Assembly: GCA_002386465.1 (NCBI GenBank)
Contig: DGIT01000144.1
Span: forward strand, 13,693 to 77,692
Direction of reading: 5' to 3'
Length of the DNA: 64,000 nucleotides
Source: Burkholderiales bacterium UBA4615
Lineage (GTDB): Bacteria; Pseudomonadota; Gammaproteobacteria; Burkholderiales; Burkholderiaceae_E
Within the stretch, counting starts at the first letter, position 1. Each line of letters begins with the position of its first letter. Shown piece by piece: positions 18,387 to 27,836 of this stretch. The notes under the pieces were generated by a model. That model searched no databases. It saw only the letters and a list, made by a program, of their open reading frames with translations, and was not told where the DNA came from. A program made the position numbers and the translations under genes.

Positions 18387-19308
18387 TGGTGAAGGTCCAG
18401 GTGCGAACGATCTGCAGGATATCGCCCTCTCGGGACATTTCGGCGGGAAAGCGCTCGTAGGGCTGCCCTGCATAGACAATATCGCGCACGGCGCGGTTCA
18501 GGGCCTCGTATTTCGACTTGCGGTTGATGATCACATCCACCACTTTGCCCTGACGGTCGATCTCGACTGTGATGACGAGGGAGTCGTATTGCTTGCCGCG
18601 GGCCTCGGGCGGATAGCGACTGGTCCCGATGCGTTCGACGCGTTCGGCCCAGTCGGTCACGTAACGCGCGTACTGGACACCCACGGCATTGACACCGAAG
18701 GTGAGTCGGCGCGGACGCTTGTTGTAGTCCTCGATACGTCGATCGATTTCGGCCTGCATGCGTGCCAGCACAGCCTCTGAGGTGTCCCGGTCAGTGCCAT
18801 CAGGGCGTGGCGTGGACTCGGGCACAGCATCGGTTGAGCTCGGAATTTGTGGGCCGCGGGCAGCCGTGAGCAATTCGCGCTGGCGTGCCTCGAGTTCGTC
18901 GATGCGCTTGCGTTGGGCGGTCAGTGCAGTGCCATCCTGGTTCGCGACATCGGGCACCAGCGGGGACTTTGCACGTCCGCGCTCATGCTCGCCGCCACCT
19001 TCCTGATTGACTTGCGCCAGAACTTCGGGGGCAAGCGGGCGGACCGCAGATTTCGAGTTCAACAGAATCACATCCAGCCGGGAATCGTTCGGGTTCACGA
19101 GGATGGGCATGGGGGGTGCAAAGCGCACCATCAGGACCAGGGCATGCAGCGCAATCGACACGCCCACCGCCGTGGCCAGTGGATCACGACGCATCAGGGC
19201 CGACCATCCGGAGAGGCCGCCCACCACCACCGCATGGGTGCCCGGTGCGTGAGGCGCCTGTGCAGGCTGCATACGCACTGCTTTCGCTCTGTGGGAGCGT
19301 CTGGCCAT
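18346..19308 (-). CDS. TonB-like energy transducer / TonB C-terminal domain protein
   Basis: 320-residue inner-membrane anchored protein. One hydrophobic segment lies near residues 43-65 (AVGVSIALHALVLMVRF). A long periplasmic linker includes an Ala/Glu/Arg coiled stretch (AQRKRIDELEARQREL), and a TonB C-terminal fold follows (SRYPPEARGKQYDSLVITVEIDRQGKVVDV, then YERFPAEM). The linker is not strongly proline-rich, so it may be a TonB-family or TolA-like protein and not the main iron transducer. No exbB or exbD gene is near. Five bases separate it from the RNase gene upstream. Confidence 0.82.
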   Translation of the reverse strand: MARRSHRAKAVRMQPAQAPHAPGTHAVVVGGLSGWSALMRRDPLATAVGVSIALHALVLMVRFAPPMPILVNPNDSRLDVILLNSKSAVRPLAPEVLAQVNQEGGGEHERGRAKSPLVPDVANQDGTALTAQRKRIDELEARQRELLTAARGPQIPSSTDAVPESTPRPDGTDRDTSEAVLARMQAEIDRRIEDYNKRPRRLTFGVNAVGVQYARYVTDWAERVERIGTSRYPPEARGKQYDSLVITVEIDRQGKVVDVIINRKSKYEALNRAVRDIVYAGQPYERFPAEMSREGDILQIVRTWTFTNDGLETSTLRSDR

Positions 19309-19313
19309 GGGAC

Positions 19314-21407
19314 TCAGGCGGTCTCGGCCGGCGGCGGCTCTGGCACCGAATCGGGCATGAGATCCGGGGCGTGTGCAGCGCCGGGGACGGCCACTGGCGC
19401 CGTGGGATCGAGCGCTGGTTCGGCGTCCTCGTCATCACCTGACTCGAGCAGGTCAAGTGCATCCGGTGCGGGGGTACTGGCAACCGAGATAAAGCGGGCT
19501 GACACGGTGAGGTCGAGCAGATCGTGTTCAAGCATGTCGATCAGGATGCGCTGCCCTGCTGCCAAACCCACTGCAGGCAGCTCAGGCATGCGCAAATAAA
19601 GCGGCGCCTGCGCGAGCCGCACGAGATCCTCGCGCACCACAACTGCCTCGTGTCGCGACACTGCATGCTGGCCCAACCAGCGCAGGCACCAGTAGCGCTC
19701 CATGCGCTGCTGGAATTCGGCATAGGCTCCATAGCGGGCATCGAAGGCCGAGATCACCGCGAAGAGGTCGGCATCGCCCGCAGCATGCGGCGGCGCCTTG
19801 CCCTGGGTAACTGCAATCAGTTGACGCTGGTTGAGCAAATCGACATAGCGGCGCAACGGCGAGGTGGACCATGCGTATTGCGCGACACCCAGACCCTGGT
19901 GTGCAGCCGGCTGGGTGGTCATGACCACACGCCCGCCCGGGGGCTGAGCACGATAGATGCCCGGTGCACGGTGGTCGGCCAGCATGCGGCCCCAGGCCGA
20001 GTTGGCCAGGATCATGAGCTCGGCCACGATCCGATCAAGCGGCGCATCGCGCCGACGCTGCACGATGCGAACGGTCTGCGCGCCCTGCTCGTCCAGATCC
20101 ACATAAAAGCTGAAATCGACTCGATGCCGGGCTTCCGGCTTGCCACGCACACGATCGCGCTCGGCCGACAGAGCCAGGGTCAGGCGCCACAGCGCGCGCA
20201 GTGCATCGGCCTGTTCCATTCCGGCCAAGGGATCCTCGCCCTGCGGATCAGCGAGTGGATCGCGCTGCAGCGCCTCTTCGGTGATCCGATCATCGAGTCG
20301 ATCGTGGCGCAGGTTGGCCGCCACATGAATGCGCTCGAGTCGACTCTCGAATGTCAGCACCCGGGTCCCGGCCTCATCCAGATCGGCATACAGCGACAGC
20401 GCAGGCACTGTGCGGCCAGCCTCGAGTGAGCAGCATGCGATCGGTGCGTCGGGCAGCATGGTGATCTTGTCGCCTGGCATATAGACCGTTGACATGCGAT
20501 CACGTGCCAGTCGATCGAGCGGCGTATCGCGCCCGAGCAACAGCGCCGGCGCGGCAATGTGCACCCCCACGCGTAATCGGCCATCGGCGAGCTGCTGCAC
20601 CGAGAGGCAGTCGTCGATCTCGGTAGTGGTGGAGTCGTCAATGGAAAACGGTTGAGCATCCGACAGGGGCAGATCGGCCGTCAGGGCATCGAGCTCTGTG
20701 GCCAGTGCAGTCTCATCGCTGCTTGCAAACCCTGGCCCTCTTGGGAAATGCTCGGCCATGAAACAGCCCAGATGCAGCGCCCGCGCATCGGGAAACGCAC
20801 CTGCGCTGAGCAGCACGCGCGCAGCCGGGGCCCGCGTGAGGGCACACGCCCGCTCGAGCGCGCGCCATTCGATCGAATTCTTGTCGGGCCGTACCAGCAG
20901 GCGCGCAGCCTCATGTGCAATAGGCTCAGGAACAGTACCTGCAGCCAGCGCTGCAGCCCAGACTTCAATGCGTTCGGCTTGCTCTTTCTTGCGTTCCAGC
21001 GCGGCCAGTGCCGCTTTGAGGGTGTCGGGTGGGGCGGGGCGGTAGCGCCCCTTCCCCTTACGGTAAAAGTACACCGGCGAGGCGTGCAGGCGCAGCAGCA
21101 GGCTGGCAGACTCGACTGCCGAAGGTGGATGACCGTAATAGTCCTTCGCCAGCCCGGTGAAGTCGAATTCTTCCTGCGGCGCACATTCCCACAGAAAATC
21201 GAGGTCGATGTCCTGGGCGTCGCGCTGCGCACGTTGCATCAGTTCGGTCGCCGTTGGCTCTGTGAAACGCAGCATGACCGATGTGCTCTTGACCTTGGTG
21301 CGCTTGCCGCTGGCCGACTCGACCTGCAAGCTTGCGCCGGCATCGGATAGCACCGTTGCGGCCTTGAAGCCGCCGTCTTCCTCGAACAGGACGTGTGTGC
21401 TCGCCAT
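19314..21407 (-). CDS. RNase II/RNB family exoribonuclease
   Basis: 697-residue 3'-to-5' exoribonuclease of the RNB family. The catalytic segment FSIDDSTTTEIDDCLSV supplies the four Mg2+-binding aspartates of the RNase II group, followed by GVHIAAP, then STVYMPGDKITMLP. A late VMTTQPAAHQGLGVAQYAWSTSPLRRYVDLLNQRQL is the conserved C-terminal RNB signature. The N-terminal domain (VLFEEDGGFKAATVLSD) is a divergent OB-like part, as in many betaproteobacteria. I chose the ATG at 21407 over the one at 21440 by the conserved start. It heads the run toward mtgA. Confidence 0.87.
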   Translation of the reverse strand: MASTHVLFEEDGGFKAATVLSDAGASLQVESASGKRTKVKSTSVMLRFTEPTATELMQRAQRDAQDIDLDFLWECAPQEEFDFTGLAKDYYGHPPSAVESASLLLRLHASPVYFYRKGKGRYRPAPPDTLKAALAALERKKEQAERIEVWAAALAAGTVPEPIAHEAARLLVRPDKNSIEWRALERACALTRAPAARVLLSAGAFPDARALHLGCFMAEHFPRGPGFASSDETALATELDALTADLPLSDAQPFSIDDSTTTEIDDCLSVQQLADGRLRVGVHIAAPALLLGRDTPLDRLARDRMSTVYMPGDKITMLPDAPIACCSLEAGRTVPALSLYADLDEAGTRVLTFESRLERIHVAANLRHDRLDDRITEEALQRDPLADPQGEDPLAGMEQADALRALWRLTLALSAERDRVRGKPEARHRVDFSFYVDLDEQGAQTVRIVQRRRDAPLDRIVAELMILANSAWGRMLADHRAPGIYRAQPPGGRVVMTTQPAAHQGLGVAQYAWSTSPLRRYVDLLNQRQLIAVTQGKAPPHAAGDADLFAVISAFDARYGAYAEFQQRMERYWCLRWLGQHAVSRHEAVVVREDLVRLAQAPLYLRMPELPAVGLAAGQRILIDMLEHDLLDLTVSARFISVASTPAPDALDLLESGDDEDAEPALDPTAPVAVPGAAHAPDLMPDSVPEPPPAETA

Positions 21408-21477
21408 GGACCCGTATTGCCTTCGCTGCAACGCGCGCATCGCGCGGTAACCCTGCCGCGGCCCGGGCCGCTGAACC

Positions 21478-21492
21478 GCCGATTATATCGGC
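21478..21492. promoter_or_regulatory. Palindrome carrying a minus-strand TATAAT
   Basis: GCCGAT-TAT-ATCGGC has perfect six-base arms and lies between the divergent RNase and AIM24 genes. Read on the minus strand it contains TATAAT (21482-21487), a perfect -10 box for the RNase gene, 70 bases from its ATG. No good -35 box is visible, which fits a site controlled by a bound protein. Confidence 0.4.
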
Positions 21493-21545
21493 TTGACTAC
21501 AATCGGCCCCGCCTGTTCAAACTCACTTTGACTGCGGAGTACGCC

Positions 21546-22343
21546 ATGGCTATGGATGTCATTGACTATCGGATCGAAGGGCACGAAATGCAATTCGTGG
21601 AGGTCGAACTCGACCCCGGAGAAGCGATGGTGGGTGAGGCCGGAAGCCTCATGTACATGGAGGACGGTGTCACGCTGGAGGCCGTATTCGGTGATGGTCG
21701 AGCCAGCGCGGGCGGAGGGCTTTTCGGCAAGCTGGTGGGCGCGGGCAAGCGACTGCTCACGGGCGAGTCGCTCTTCACGACGATCTATGAAAACGGGGCC
21801 CGTGTGCGCCGCAAGCTCGCGTTTGCAGCACCCTATCCCGGCAAGATCATGGCCATTGATCTGGACGATGTAGGCGGGCAACTGCTGTGTCAGCGCGACA
21901 GCTTCTTGTGCGCAGCGCGCGGCGTGTCGCTGGGCATCGGCTTTCAGCGCAAGCTTGGCGTGGGGTTTTTCGGAGGCGAAGGCTTCATCCTGCAAAAGCT
22001 GGAAGGAGACGGCATGGCGTTTGTGCACTCGGGCGGCACGGTCATGCGCCGTGATCTGGCAGCCGGTGAACTGCTGCGTGTGGATACCGGGTGTCTCGTG
22101 GCCATGGCGGGCGGTGTGGATTTCGACATCGAATACGTCGGCAAGGTCAAGACTGCGCTCTTCGGTGGAGAGGGGCTGTTTTTCGCCGTGGTCCGAGGGC
22201 CTGGAACGGTGTGGCTGCAATCCCTGCCGTTCTCGCGCCTGGCGTCGCGCATCTTCGCCGCTGCACCCCAAACCGGCGGCGGCGGGCGCGAGCAGGGCGG
22301 TCTAACGGGCCTGTCAACGATCTTCGGGGGTGACGACGACTAA
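21546..22343 (+). CDS. AIM24/TIGR00266 family protein
   Basis: 265-residue soluble protein of the AIM24 family: Gly-rich jelly-roll strands such as YRIEGHEMQFVEVELDPGE, GEAGSLMYMEDGV and GLFGKLVGAGKRLLTGESLFTTIYEN, closing with SRIFAAAPQTGGGG. The ATG at 21546 has GGAG at ten bases. The family is widespread but its biochemical role is undefined (yeast Aim24 affects mitochondrial morphology). It stands alone between two minus-strand genes. Confidence 0.85.
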   Translation: MAMDVIDYRIEGHEMQFVEVELDPGEAMVGEAGSLMYMEDGVTLEAVFGDGRASAGGGLFGKLVGAGKRLLTGESLFTTIYENGARVRRKLAFAAPYPGKIMAIDLDDVGGQLLCQRDSFLCAARGVSLGIGFQRKLGVGFFGGEGFILQKLEGDGMAFVHSGGTVMRRDLAAGELLRVDTGCLVAMAGGVDFDIEYVGKVKTALFGGEGLFFAVVRGPGTVWLQSLPFSRLASRIFAAAPQTGGGGREQGGLTGLSTIFGGDDD

Positions 22344-22366
22344 GTGCCGGGTACTTGCTGATCAGC

Positions 22367-22389
22367 CCTTCAGCGCTACGTGCTGAAGG
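22367..22389. terminator. Bidirectional stem-loop between AIM24 and FabG-like genes
   Basis: CCTTCAGC, loop GCTACGT, GCTGAAGG: an eight-base perfect stem in the 52 bases between two converging genes. There is no T tract, so function as a terminator is an inference. Confidence 0.45.
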
Positions 22390-22395
22390 CTTGGC

Positions 22396-23145
22396 TCAGA
22401 GCTGAATACCGCCCGACACCTCGATGACCGCCCCATTCAGATAACTCGCATCATCGGATGCCAGAAAGGCGTAGACCGATGCGATTTCCTCCGGGTTGCC
22501 CAGCCGGCCAAGCGGCACCTTCTCGACCATCTTCTGCTTGACCGCATCGGGGATGGTGTCAAGGATCGGGGTGCGAATGAATCCGGGGCACACGGCATTG
22601 ACCCGCACGCCCTTCGGGCCGAGCTCCCGCGCCCAGGTCTTCGTGAAGCCGATCACGCCGGCCTTGGTCGCGGCATAGTTGGTCTGGCCGAAATTGCCAT
22701 ACAGTCCGACCACCGATGATGCGTTCACGATCGACCCTGAGCCCTGCGTCACCATCAGTTCGGCCACGGCCTGCGTGCACTCGAACACGCCTTTCAGATT
22801 CACTGCAATCACCGAGTCAAACTGCGCCGAAGTCATTTTTGCCAGTCGGGCATCCTTGGTGATGCCGGCGTTATTGATGAGGACGTCAATGCGGCCCCAT
22901 GCAGCCTTGACCTCGGCGACCATGGCATCAATCGCCGCGCGGTCGGTCACATCCACCACACAGCCCATGGCCTGACCGCCCGCCGCACGGATCTGAGCCA
23001 CGGCCGCCTGCACGCGCGCCGCCCCCAGATCACTGACCACAACGCGCGCACTCTCCGAGGCCAAGCGCAAGGCAGTCGCCAGGCCAATACCCTGGGCAGA
23101 ACCGGTAACAATGGCAACTTTGTCGGACAGGCGCACGATGAGCAT
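22396..23145 (-). CDS. SDR family 3-oxoacyl-ACP reductase-like (FabG-like)
   Basis: 249-residue short-chain dehydrogenase. Cofactor motif [12 protein letters not shown], then NNAGITKD, active site [21 protein letters not shown] (Ser, Tyr-x3-Lys), [13 protein letters not shown], and a final [13 protein letters not shown]. The sequence resembles FabG and acetoacetyl-CoA/3-hydroxyacyl reductases; no acp, fabD or fabF gene is beside it, so it may be an accessory reductase. The start is ATG 23145; GTG at 23133 ([10 protein letters not shown]) is equally possible. It is divergent from the deacylase gene, so they may share a control region. Confidence 0.85.
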   Translation of the reverse strand: MLIVRLSDKVAIVTGSAQGIGLATALRLASESARVVVSDLGAARVQAAVAQIRAAGGQAMGCVVDVTDRAAIDAMVAEVKAAWGRIDVLINNAGITKDARLAKMTSAQFDSVIAVNLKGVFECTQAVAELMVTQGSGSIVNASSVVGLYGNFGQTNYAATKAGVIGFTKTWARELGPKGVRVNAVCPGFIRTPILDTIPDAVKQKMVEKVPLGRLGNPEEIASVYAFLASDDASYLNGAVIEVSGGIQL

Positions 23146-23283
23146 TCCGGAAGGAGTGAGGACGGCGCGCAGTGTAATCGGTTGAGTTGTCTTCTTGCCC
23201 GCAGACGCCGAAAATAAGCGCTTGGCGCGCGTCCTAATCATGGCGCCCAGCGACCTTCTTTCCTTCTTCAGGAGACCTCTTTC

Positions 23284-25095
23284 ATGTCCACGCACGACCT
23301 CGTGATTCGCGGCGCCACACTCGTTGATGGCTCCGGCAGCGCTGCCTGCATGGCCGATGTTGCGGTCGACCGCGGCACGATCACCGCGGTGTACCGCAGA
23401 GGCCCTGCCGCGCTAGAGGGTGTTCAGTGCGTCACGCGTGCACCAGCCGATGCCGGGGCATCTGGCGCGGGTGCGCCTGGCAGCGGGCGCAGGGAAATTG
23501 ATGCGGCTGGCCTGCTGCTGACGCCTGGTTTCGTTGATGTGCACACCCACTACGATGGTCAGGCCACCTGGGACGCCCAACTTGCGCCTTCGTCCGTACA
23601 CGGCGTCACCACGGCGGTCTTCGGCAATTGCGGGGTCGGCTTTGCTCCGCTTAAACCGGGCGCCCAGGACTTTCTCATCAACCTGATGGAAGGGGTCGAG
23701 GACATTCCGGGTTCGGTGCTGTCTGAAGGCATTCCGTTCACCTGGGAAAGCTTCCCGGAATACATGGATGCGCTCGAGCGCATGCCCCATGCGATTGATA
23801 TTGGCGCGCAAGTGCCCCACTCCGCATTGCGCGTCTATGCCATGGGCGAACGTGGCGGCGATCATGCCGAGCAGCCCACTGAGCGCGAACGGCAACACAT
23901 GGGCGAGTTGCTCGAATCGGCCCTGCGGGCCGGTGCGCTTGGCCTCACTACCTCGCGCACCATCAAGCACAAGGCGCGCGATGGGCGTCACACCCCGAGC
24001 CTTTCGGCCAGCGAAGACGAACTGCTGAGCCTGGCGCGCGCCATGCGCCGTGCCGGACGGGGCGTGCTGGAGGTCAATTCAGACTTCGGGCCAGGCGAAT
24101 TTGAAATCCTTGAGCAAGCGGCGCGCATCTCAGGCAGGCCTTTGTCGATCCTCCTGATTCAGGTCGACCGCGCACCACACCTGTGGCGCGAGACGCTCGA
24201 TCAGATTCATGCGGCACGAGCCAAAGGCCTGGATGTGAACGCGCAAGTGGGCAGCCGGTGCATTGGCGTGCTGATCGGCTTTCAGGCCACGCTCAATCCG
24301 TTTGGCTCCCATCCAGCCTGGCGTGAGCATCTTGAGCCGCTGACCCACGCACAACGCATCGAACGGCTGCAGGCCGACCCGGCATTGCGTCGCCGACTGA
24401 TCGACGAGCGCCCCGGCAACAAAGCCGCCGTTGTGATGGGCGGCATGCTTGAGCGTGCGTTCGAGATGGCCGACGTGCCTGACTACGAGCCAGATGTGTC
24501 GGCCGATTCCATCAGTGCCCGGGCCCGCTCGCGCGGCGTGAGCACATGGGAAATTGCGATGGAAGTCATGATGCAAGACAGCGGCAATGGCCTGCTCATG
24601 CATCCGTTTGAAAATTACACGCACGGTGATCTGGAAGTGATCCGCGCGATGCTTGAAGACGATGCCACCGTGATGGGCGTGGGCGATGGCGGCGCCCATG
24701 TGGGCACGATCTGCGACGCAAGCGGCCCCACCTTCTTGTTGACTCACTGGGCACGCGACCGTCGGCGCGGGCCGCGTATTGCACTGGAACGGCTGGTGCG
24801 CAAACAGACCCTGGATTCGGCCCGTTCCTACGGCCTCTTTGATCGGGGCCTGATTGCGCCGGGCATGCGCGCGGACTTGAACCTGATCGACCTGCACGGA
24901 CTGACCCTGCACCGGCCTTACATGGCGTACGACCTGCCAGCAGGCGGGCGGCGTTTCCTGCAGACCGCGAGCGGCTACCGCCACACTTTCGTCGCTGGTG
25001 TCGAGACTCTGCGCAACGATCAGCCGACGGGTGAACTGCCCGGCAGACTCGTGCGGGCCCTGGAACCAGGACGGGTCGGGGCCGCAGCCTCCTGA
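23284..25095 (+). CDS. N-acyl-D-amino-acid deacylase family amidohydrolase (COG3653)
   Basis: 603-residue metal-dependent hydrolase. [13 protein letters not shown] (His-x-His) and [13 protein letters not shown], then DIPGSV and YDGQ-type loops, match the D-aminoacylase group. [20 protein letters not shown] is the usual amidohydrolase C-terminus. Members remove acyl groups from N-acyl-D-amino acids; several relatives act on other amides, so the substrate is not certain. The ATG at 23284 has CAGGAG at nine bases. It is divergent from the FabG-like gene. Confidence 0.86.
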   Translation: MSTHDLVIRGATLVDGSGSAACMADVAVDRGTITAVYRRGPAALEGVQCVTRAPADAGASGAGAPGSGRREIDAAGLLLTPGFVDVHTHYDGQATWDAQLAPSSVHGVTTAVFGNCGVGFAPLKPGAQDFLINLMEGVEDIPGSVLSEGIPFTWESFPEYMDALERMPHAIDIGAQVPHSALRVYAMGERGGDHAEQPTERERQHMGELLESALRAGALGLTTSRTIKHKARDGRHTPSLSASEDELLSLARAMRRAGRGVLEVNSDFGPGEFEILEQAARISGRPLSILLIQVDRAPHLWRETLDQIHAARAKGLDVNAQVGSRCIGVLIGFQATLNPFGSHPAWREHLEPLTHAQRIERLQADPALRRRLIDERPGNKAAVVMGGMLERAFEMADVPDYEPDVSADSISARARSRGVSTWEIAMEVMMQDSGNGLLMHPFENYTHGDLEVIRAMLEDDATVMGVGDGGAHVGTICDASGPTFLLTHWARDRRRGPRIALERLVRKQTLDSARSYGLFDRGLIAPGMRADLNLIDLHGLTLHRPYMAYDLPAGGRRFLQTASGYRHTFVAGVETLRNDQPTGELPGRLVRALEPGRVGAAAS

Positions 25096-25109
25096 GGACG
25101 AGCGGCAAT

Positions 25110-25137
25110 CCGGCCTGACGGGAACGCCTCAGGCCGG
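25110..25137. terminator. Bidirectional stem-loop between converging genes
   Basis: CCGGCCTGA and TCAGGCCGG form a nine-base perfect stem with a ten-base loop; the right arm includes the yqiA stop codon. It lies between the deacylase (plus) and the YqiA-like gene (minus) and lacks a T tract. Confidence 0.55.
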
Positions 25138-25701
25138 CAGGTATCCGGCAAAGCGAAGGACTTCGTCTGCGTAGTCTGCGAAATCAGACAGGCCGTGGTC
25201 GCTGCCCTCGATGACCTGCTGGCGGGCACCCTGATAGAAAGCCACCATGTCGCGCCAGTCGAGTACCTCATCACCGGTCGCCGCGATCAGGAAATAGCGC
25301 TCGGGCCGGGTGATGCGGGGGGTCTGGAGAGTGGCCAGTTCGTCCAGGTGGTGCGGCTGCAGCACAAATGTCGTGGCGGGGTCGTGATAGAGCGTCTGCA
25401 CGCCCAGATACTTCGACAGACTCGCCGCAGGGCGGGTCGAAGGATTGAGCAGCACTGCTCGACAGCCCAGTCGTTCGGCCAGGTGCGTGGCATAGCAGCC
25501 GCCCAGGGAGCTGCCTACCAGCGTGTCCGCAGCGCCCGGTGAACAGTCCTGGAGAATCTGCGCGATGGCCGCCTTGGGTGACGCCGGCAAAGCCGGGCAA
25601 AGAAATTCGGCTGCATATCCCAGGGTGCTCATCCGATCCTGCAGCCACCGCGCCTTGAAGGACGAGGGCGACGACCGAAAACCGTGCAGGTAGATCAGCA
25701 T
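25129..25701 (-). CDS. YqiA/YcfP family alpha/beta-hydrolase
   Basis: 190-residue small esterase with the start MLIYLHGFRSSP, the nucleophile motif LVGSSLGGCYAT (Ser in GSSLGG), NPSTRPA and a histidine in IEGSDHGLSDF. This matches YqiA, whose E. coli member is an acyl-CoA or palmitoyl esterase. The ATG overlaps the mpl stop by seven bases, so both genes are translated together. The natural substrate is not known. Confidence 0.85.
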   Translation of the reverse strand: MLIYLHGFRSSPSSFKARWLQDRMSTLGYAAEFLCPALPASPKAAIAQILQDCSPGAADTLVGSSLGGCYATHLAERLGCRAVLLNPSTRPAASLSKYLGVQTLYHDPATTFVLQPHHLDELATLQTPRITRPERYFLIAATGDEVLDWRDMVAFYQGARQQVIEGSDHGLSDFADYADEVLRFAGYLPA

Positions 25702-27086
25702 GCGGCGCCGGCAGGCGTGTCACCGGGCGCTGCGAGCGCCGAGAGCAGCTTGCCGTGCACACCACCGAACCCGCCATTGCTCATGACCAGAATGCGGTCG
25801 CCCGATCGGGCGTGGGTCGCTACATCCACCACCAGGGCGTCCAGTTCGTTGTGAACACTCGCTTTCGCCCCGAGCGGCGCCAGCGCTTGGGCAGCATCCC
25901 ATCCGAGCGAACCCGCGAAGCAGAAGGTGTGATCGGCCCCCAGGAGACTTTCCGGCAGGCGCGCTTTCATGGTGCCCAGCTTCATGGTGTTGGAGCGTGG
26001 CTCCAGCACCGCCAGGATGCGCTCACCGGGTGCCATGCGCGCGCGCAGCCCCTCGATTGTCAGCGCGATGGCGCTTGGATGGTGCGCGAAGTCGTCGATG
26101 ACCGTGATGCCACGCACCGCCCCCTTCACCTCGAGCCGGCGTTTGACGCCACCGAACCGAGCCAGTGCCTCAATGGCAGCCCGCGGCGAGACGCCCACAT
26201 GCTCGGCTGCCGCGATCGCCGCGATGGCGTTCGAGCGGTTGTGTCGCCCGGCCAAGGGCAGACGGCAACGGCCGAGCGTGCGAGCGCCGAGCATCACATC
26301 AAATTCGGTGGCATCGGCCGACTCGCTCACTGCCTCGGCATGCCAGCCGGCTTGTGTCTCGAAGTCCACGCGCTCGCTCCAGCACCCCCGCTCAAGGACA
26401 CGCTGCAAGGACGCCTCGGCGCCATTGACCACCAACCGCCCCCGCCCTGGCACTGTACGAACGAGATGATGAAATTGGGTCTCGATCGCAGCAAGATCCG
26501 CGAAGATATCTGCGTGATCGAACTCCAGATTATTCAGAATAGCTGTCGTGGGCCGGTAGTGCACGAACTTTGAGCGCTTGTCGAAAAAGGCCGTGTCGTA
26601 CTCATCGGCTTCAATCACGAAGGGCGTCTGGGCACCGGACAGTCGAGCTGAAAACGGGAAGTTGACCGGCACGCCCCCGATCAGGTACCCGGGCTCGCGA
26701 CCGCAGGCCTGCAAAATCCAGGCAAGCAAGGACGCCGTCGTCGTTTTGCCATGGGTCCCGGCGACCGCCAGTACCCATCGGCCGGACAGCACATGGTCGG
26801 CCAGCCACTGGGGACCGGACACATACGGAAGTCGGGCATCCAGGATGGCTTCCATCAGGGGATTGCCGCGCGAAACCACGTTTCCGATGACCCAGATATC
26901 CGGCTTGAGAGAAAGCTGAGCGGGATCGAAGCCTTCGATCAGGTCGATCCCGAGCGCTCGCAGCTGATCACTCATGGGCGGATACACGCCCGCATCGCAA
27001 CCGGTCACACGATGTCCCGCTTCGCGCGCGATGGCAGCGAGCCCACCCATGAAGGTGCCGCAAATACCTAGGATATGAAGGTGCAT
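25695..27086 (-). CDS. mpl: UDP-N-acetylmuramate:L-Ala-gamma-D-Glu-meso-DAP ligase
   Basis: 463-residue Mur ligase that reuses the murein tripeptide, ATP-dependently joining it to UDP-MurNAc. It starts MHLHILGICGTFMGGLAAIA, has the ATP loop VAGTHGKTTTASLLAWIL, then the central ligase segments VIEADEYDTAFFD, NNLEFDHADIF and a C-domain with VIDDFAHHPSAI and LEPRSNTMKLG. Length and order match Mpl and not MurC (no LGGxVN-type differences). It is cotranscribed with the YqiA-like gene and is divergent from the unknown gene at 27123. Confidence 0.93.
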   Translation of the reverse strand: MHLHILGICGTFMGGLAAIAREAGHRVTGCDAGVYPPMSDQLRALGIDLIEGFDPAQLSLKPDIWVIGNVVSRGNPLMEAILDARLPYVSGPQWLADHVLSGRWVLAVAGTHGKTTTASLLAWILQACGREPGYLIGGVPVNFPFSARLSGAQTPFVIEADEYDTAFFDKRSKFVHYRPTTAILNNLEFDHADIFADLAAIETQFHHLVRTVPGRGRLVVNGAEASLQRVLERGCWSERVDFETQAGWHAEAVSESADATEFDVMLGARTLGRCRLPLAGRHNRSNAIAAIAAAEHVGVSPRAAIEALARFGGVKRRLEVKGAVRGITVIDDFAHHPSAIALTIEGLRARMAPGERILAVLEPRSNTMKLGTMKARLPESLLGADHTFCFAGSLGWDAAQALAPLGAKASVHNELDALVVDVATHARSGDRILVMSNGGFGGVHGKLLSALAAPGDTPAGAAC

Positions 27087-27122
27087 GGGGATCGGATTCT
27101 ACGTCGGATACACTCGTACGCG

Positions 27123-27836
27123 ATGAACGCGCTTGCCCAGACTGCCATTCCCCGCCCTGCCGGGATCATCGCCCCGCCCGATCCGGGCGTGCCGGCACTG
27201 CGGCTGGAAATTGCCAACGAAGCAGCCCGACTGATTGCCGATGGAGGGCTGGATTACGGCAGCGCCAAGCGCAGGGCCATCTCGGACTTGCTCGATGGCA
27301 GATCGGCGCCGCGCGGCATGATGCCGGACAACCATGAGATCGATCGGGCTCTGGCCGAACACCTCGACCTCTTCGACCCGGAGCATGCAGCCCGCGTCAG
27401 CCGCATGCGTCGGGTGGCCTTGGCGTTCATGCGTCCGCTGGCGGACAGCCATCCTTACCTGACCGGAGCCGTATGGAAGGGGATCGTCGCCGAACATGCA
27501 CCGATCCACATTCAATTGTTTAACGACGACGGCAAGGACATTGAGCTGCGACTGCTCAATCAAGGGATCGAATTCGACGTGGACGAGATCGATCACTTCC
27601 GGGATGCCGGGCGCACGCGCGTGCAGGCCCTGCAGATGCACTGGCGCAATGAACCGCTCATGGTCTCGATGTATCGGCATGATGACCTGCGGGGCGCATT
27701 GAAGGGCTTCCCCGCCGAGCGCGGCGGCATCGCCGAGGTCGAGCGGCTGCTTGAAGCAACCCTTCCTGTCGCAGATCAGGGCAGATCTGTCGGGGGCCGC
27801 TCGGACAGCAACGACTTTCTGGAGAGCCGCTCATGA
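27123..27836 (+). CDS. Conserved protein of unknown function
   Basis: 237-residue soluble protein; I do not recognise a domain. The N-terminal half is helical and acidic/basic (EIANEAARLIADGGLDYGSAKRRAISDLLDG), and the later part is strand-rich (GAVWKGIVAEHAPIHIQLFNDDGKDIELRLLNQGIEFDVDEIDHF). It may be a nucleotidyltransferase-like fold, but that is a guess from the G-W-x-G pattern. Relatives sit next to tlpA in many betaproteobacteria, often with no assigned role. The ATG at 27123 was taken because the upstream 16 codons overlap the mpl start. It shares four bases (ATGA) with the next gene. Confidence 0.7.
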   Translation: MNALAQTAIPRPAGIIAPPDPGVPALRLEIANEAARLIADGGLDYGSAKRRAISDLLDGRSAPRGMMPDNHEIDRALAEHLDLFDPEHAARVSRMRRVALAFMRPLADSHPYLTGAVWKGIVAEHAPIHIQLFNDDGKDIELRLLNQGIEFDVDEIDHFRDAGRTRVQALQMHWRNEPLMVSMYRHDDLRGALKGFPAERGGIAEVERLLEATLPVADQGRSVGGRSDSNDFLESRS

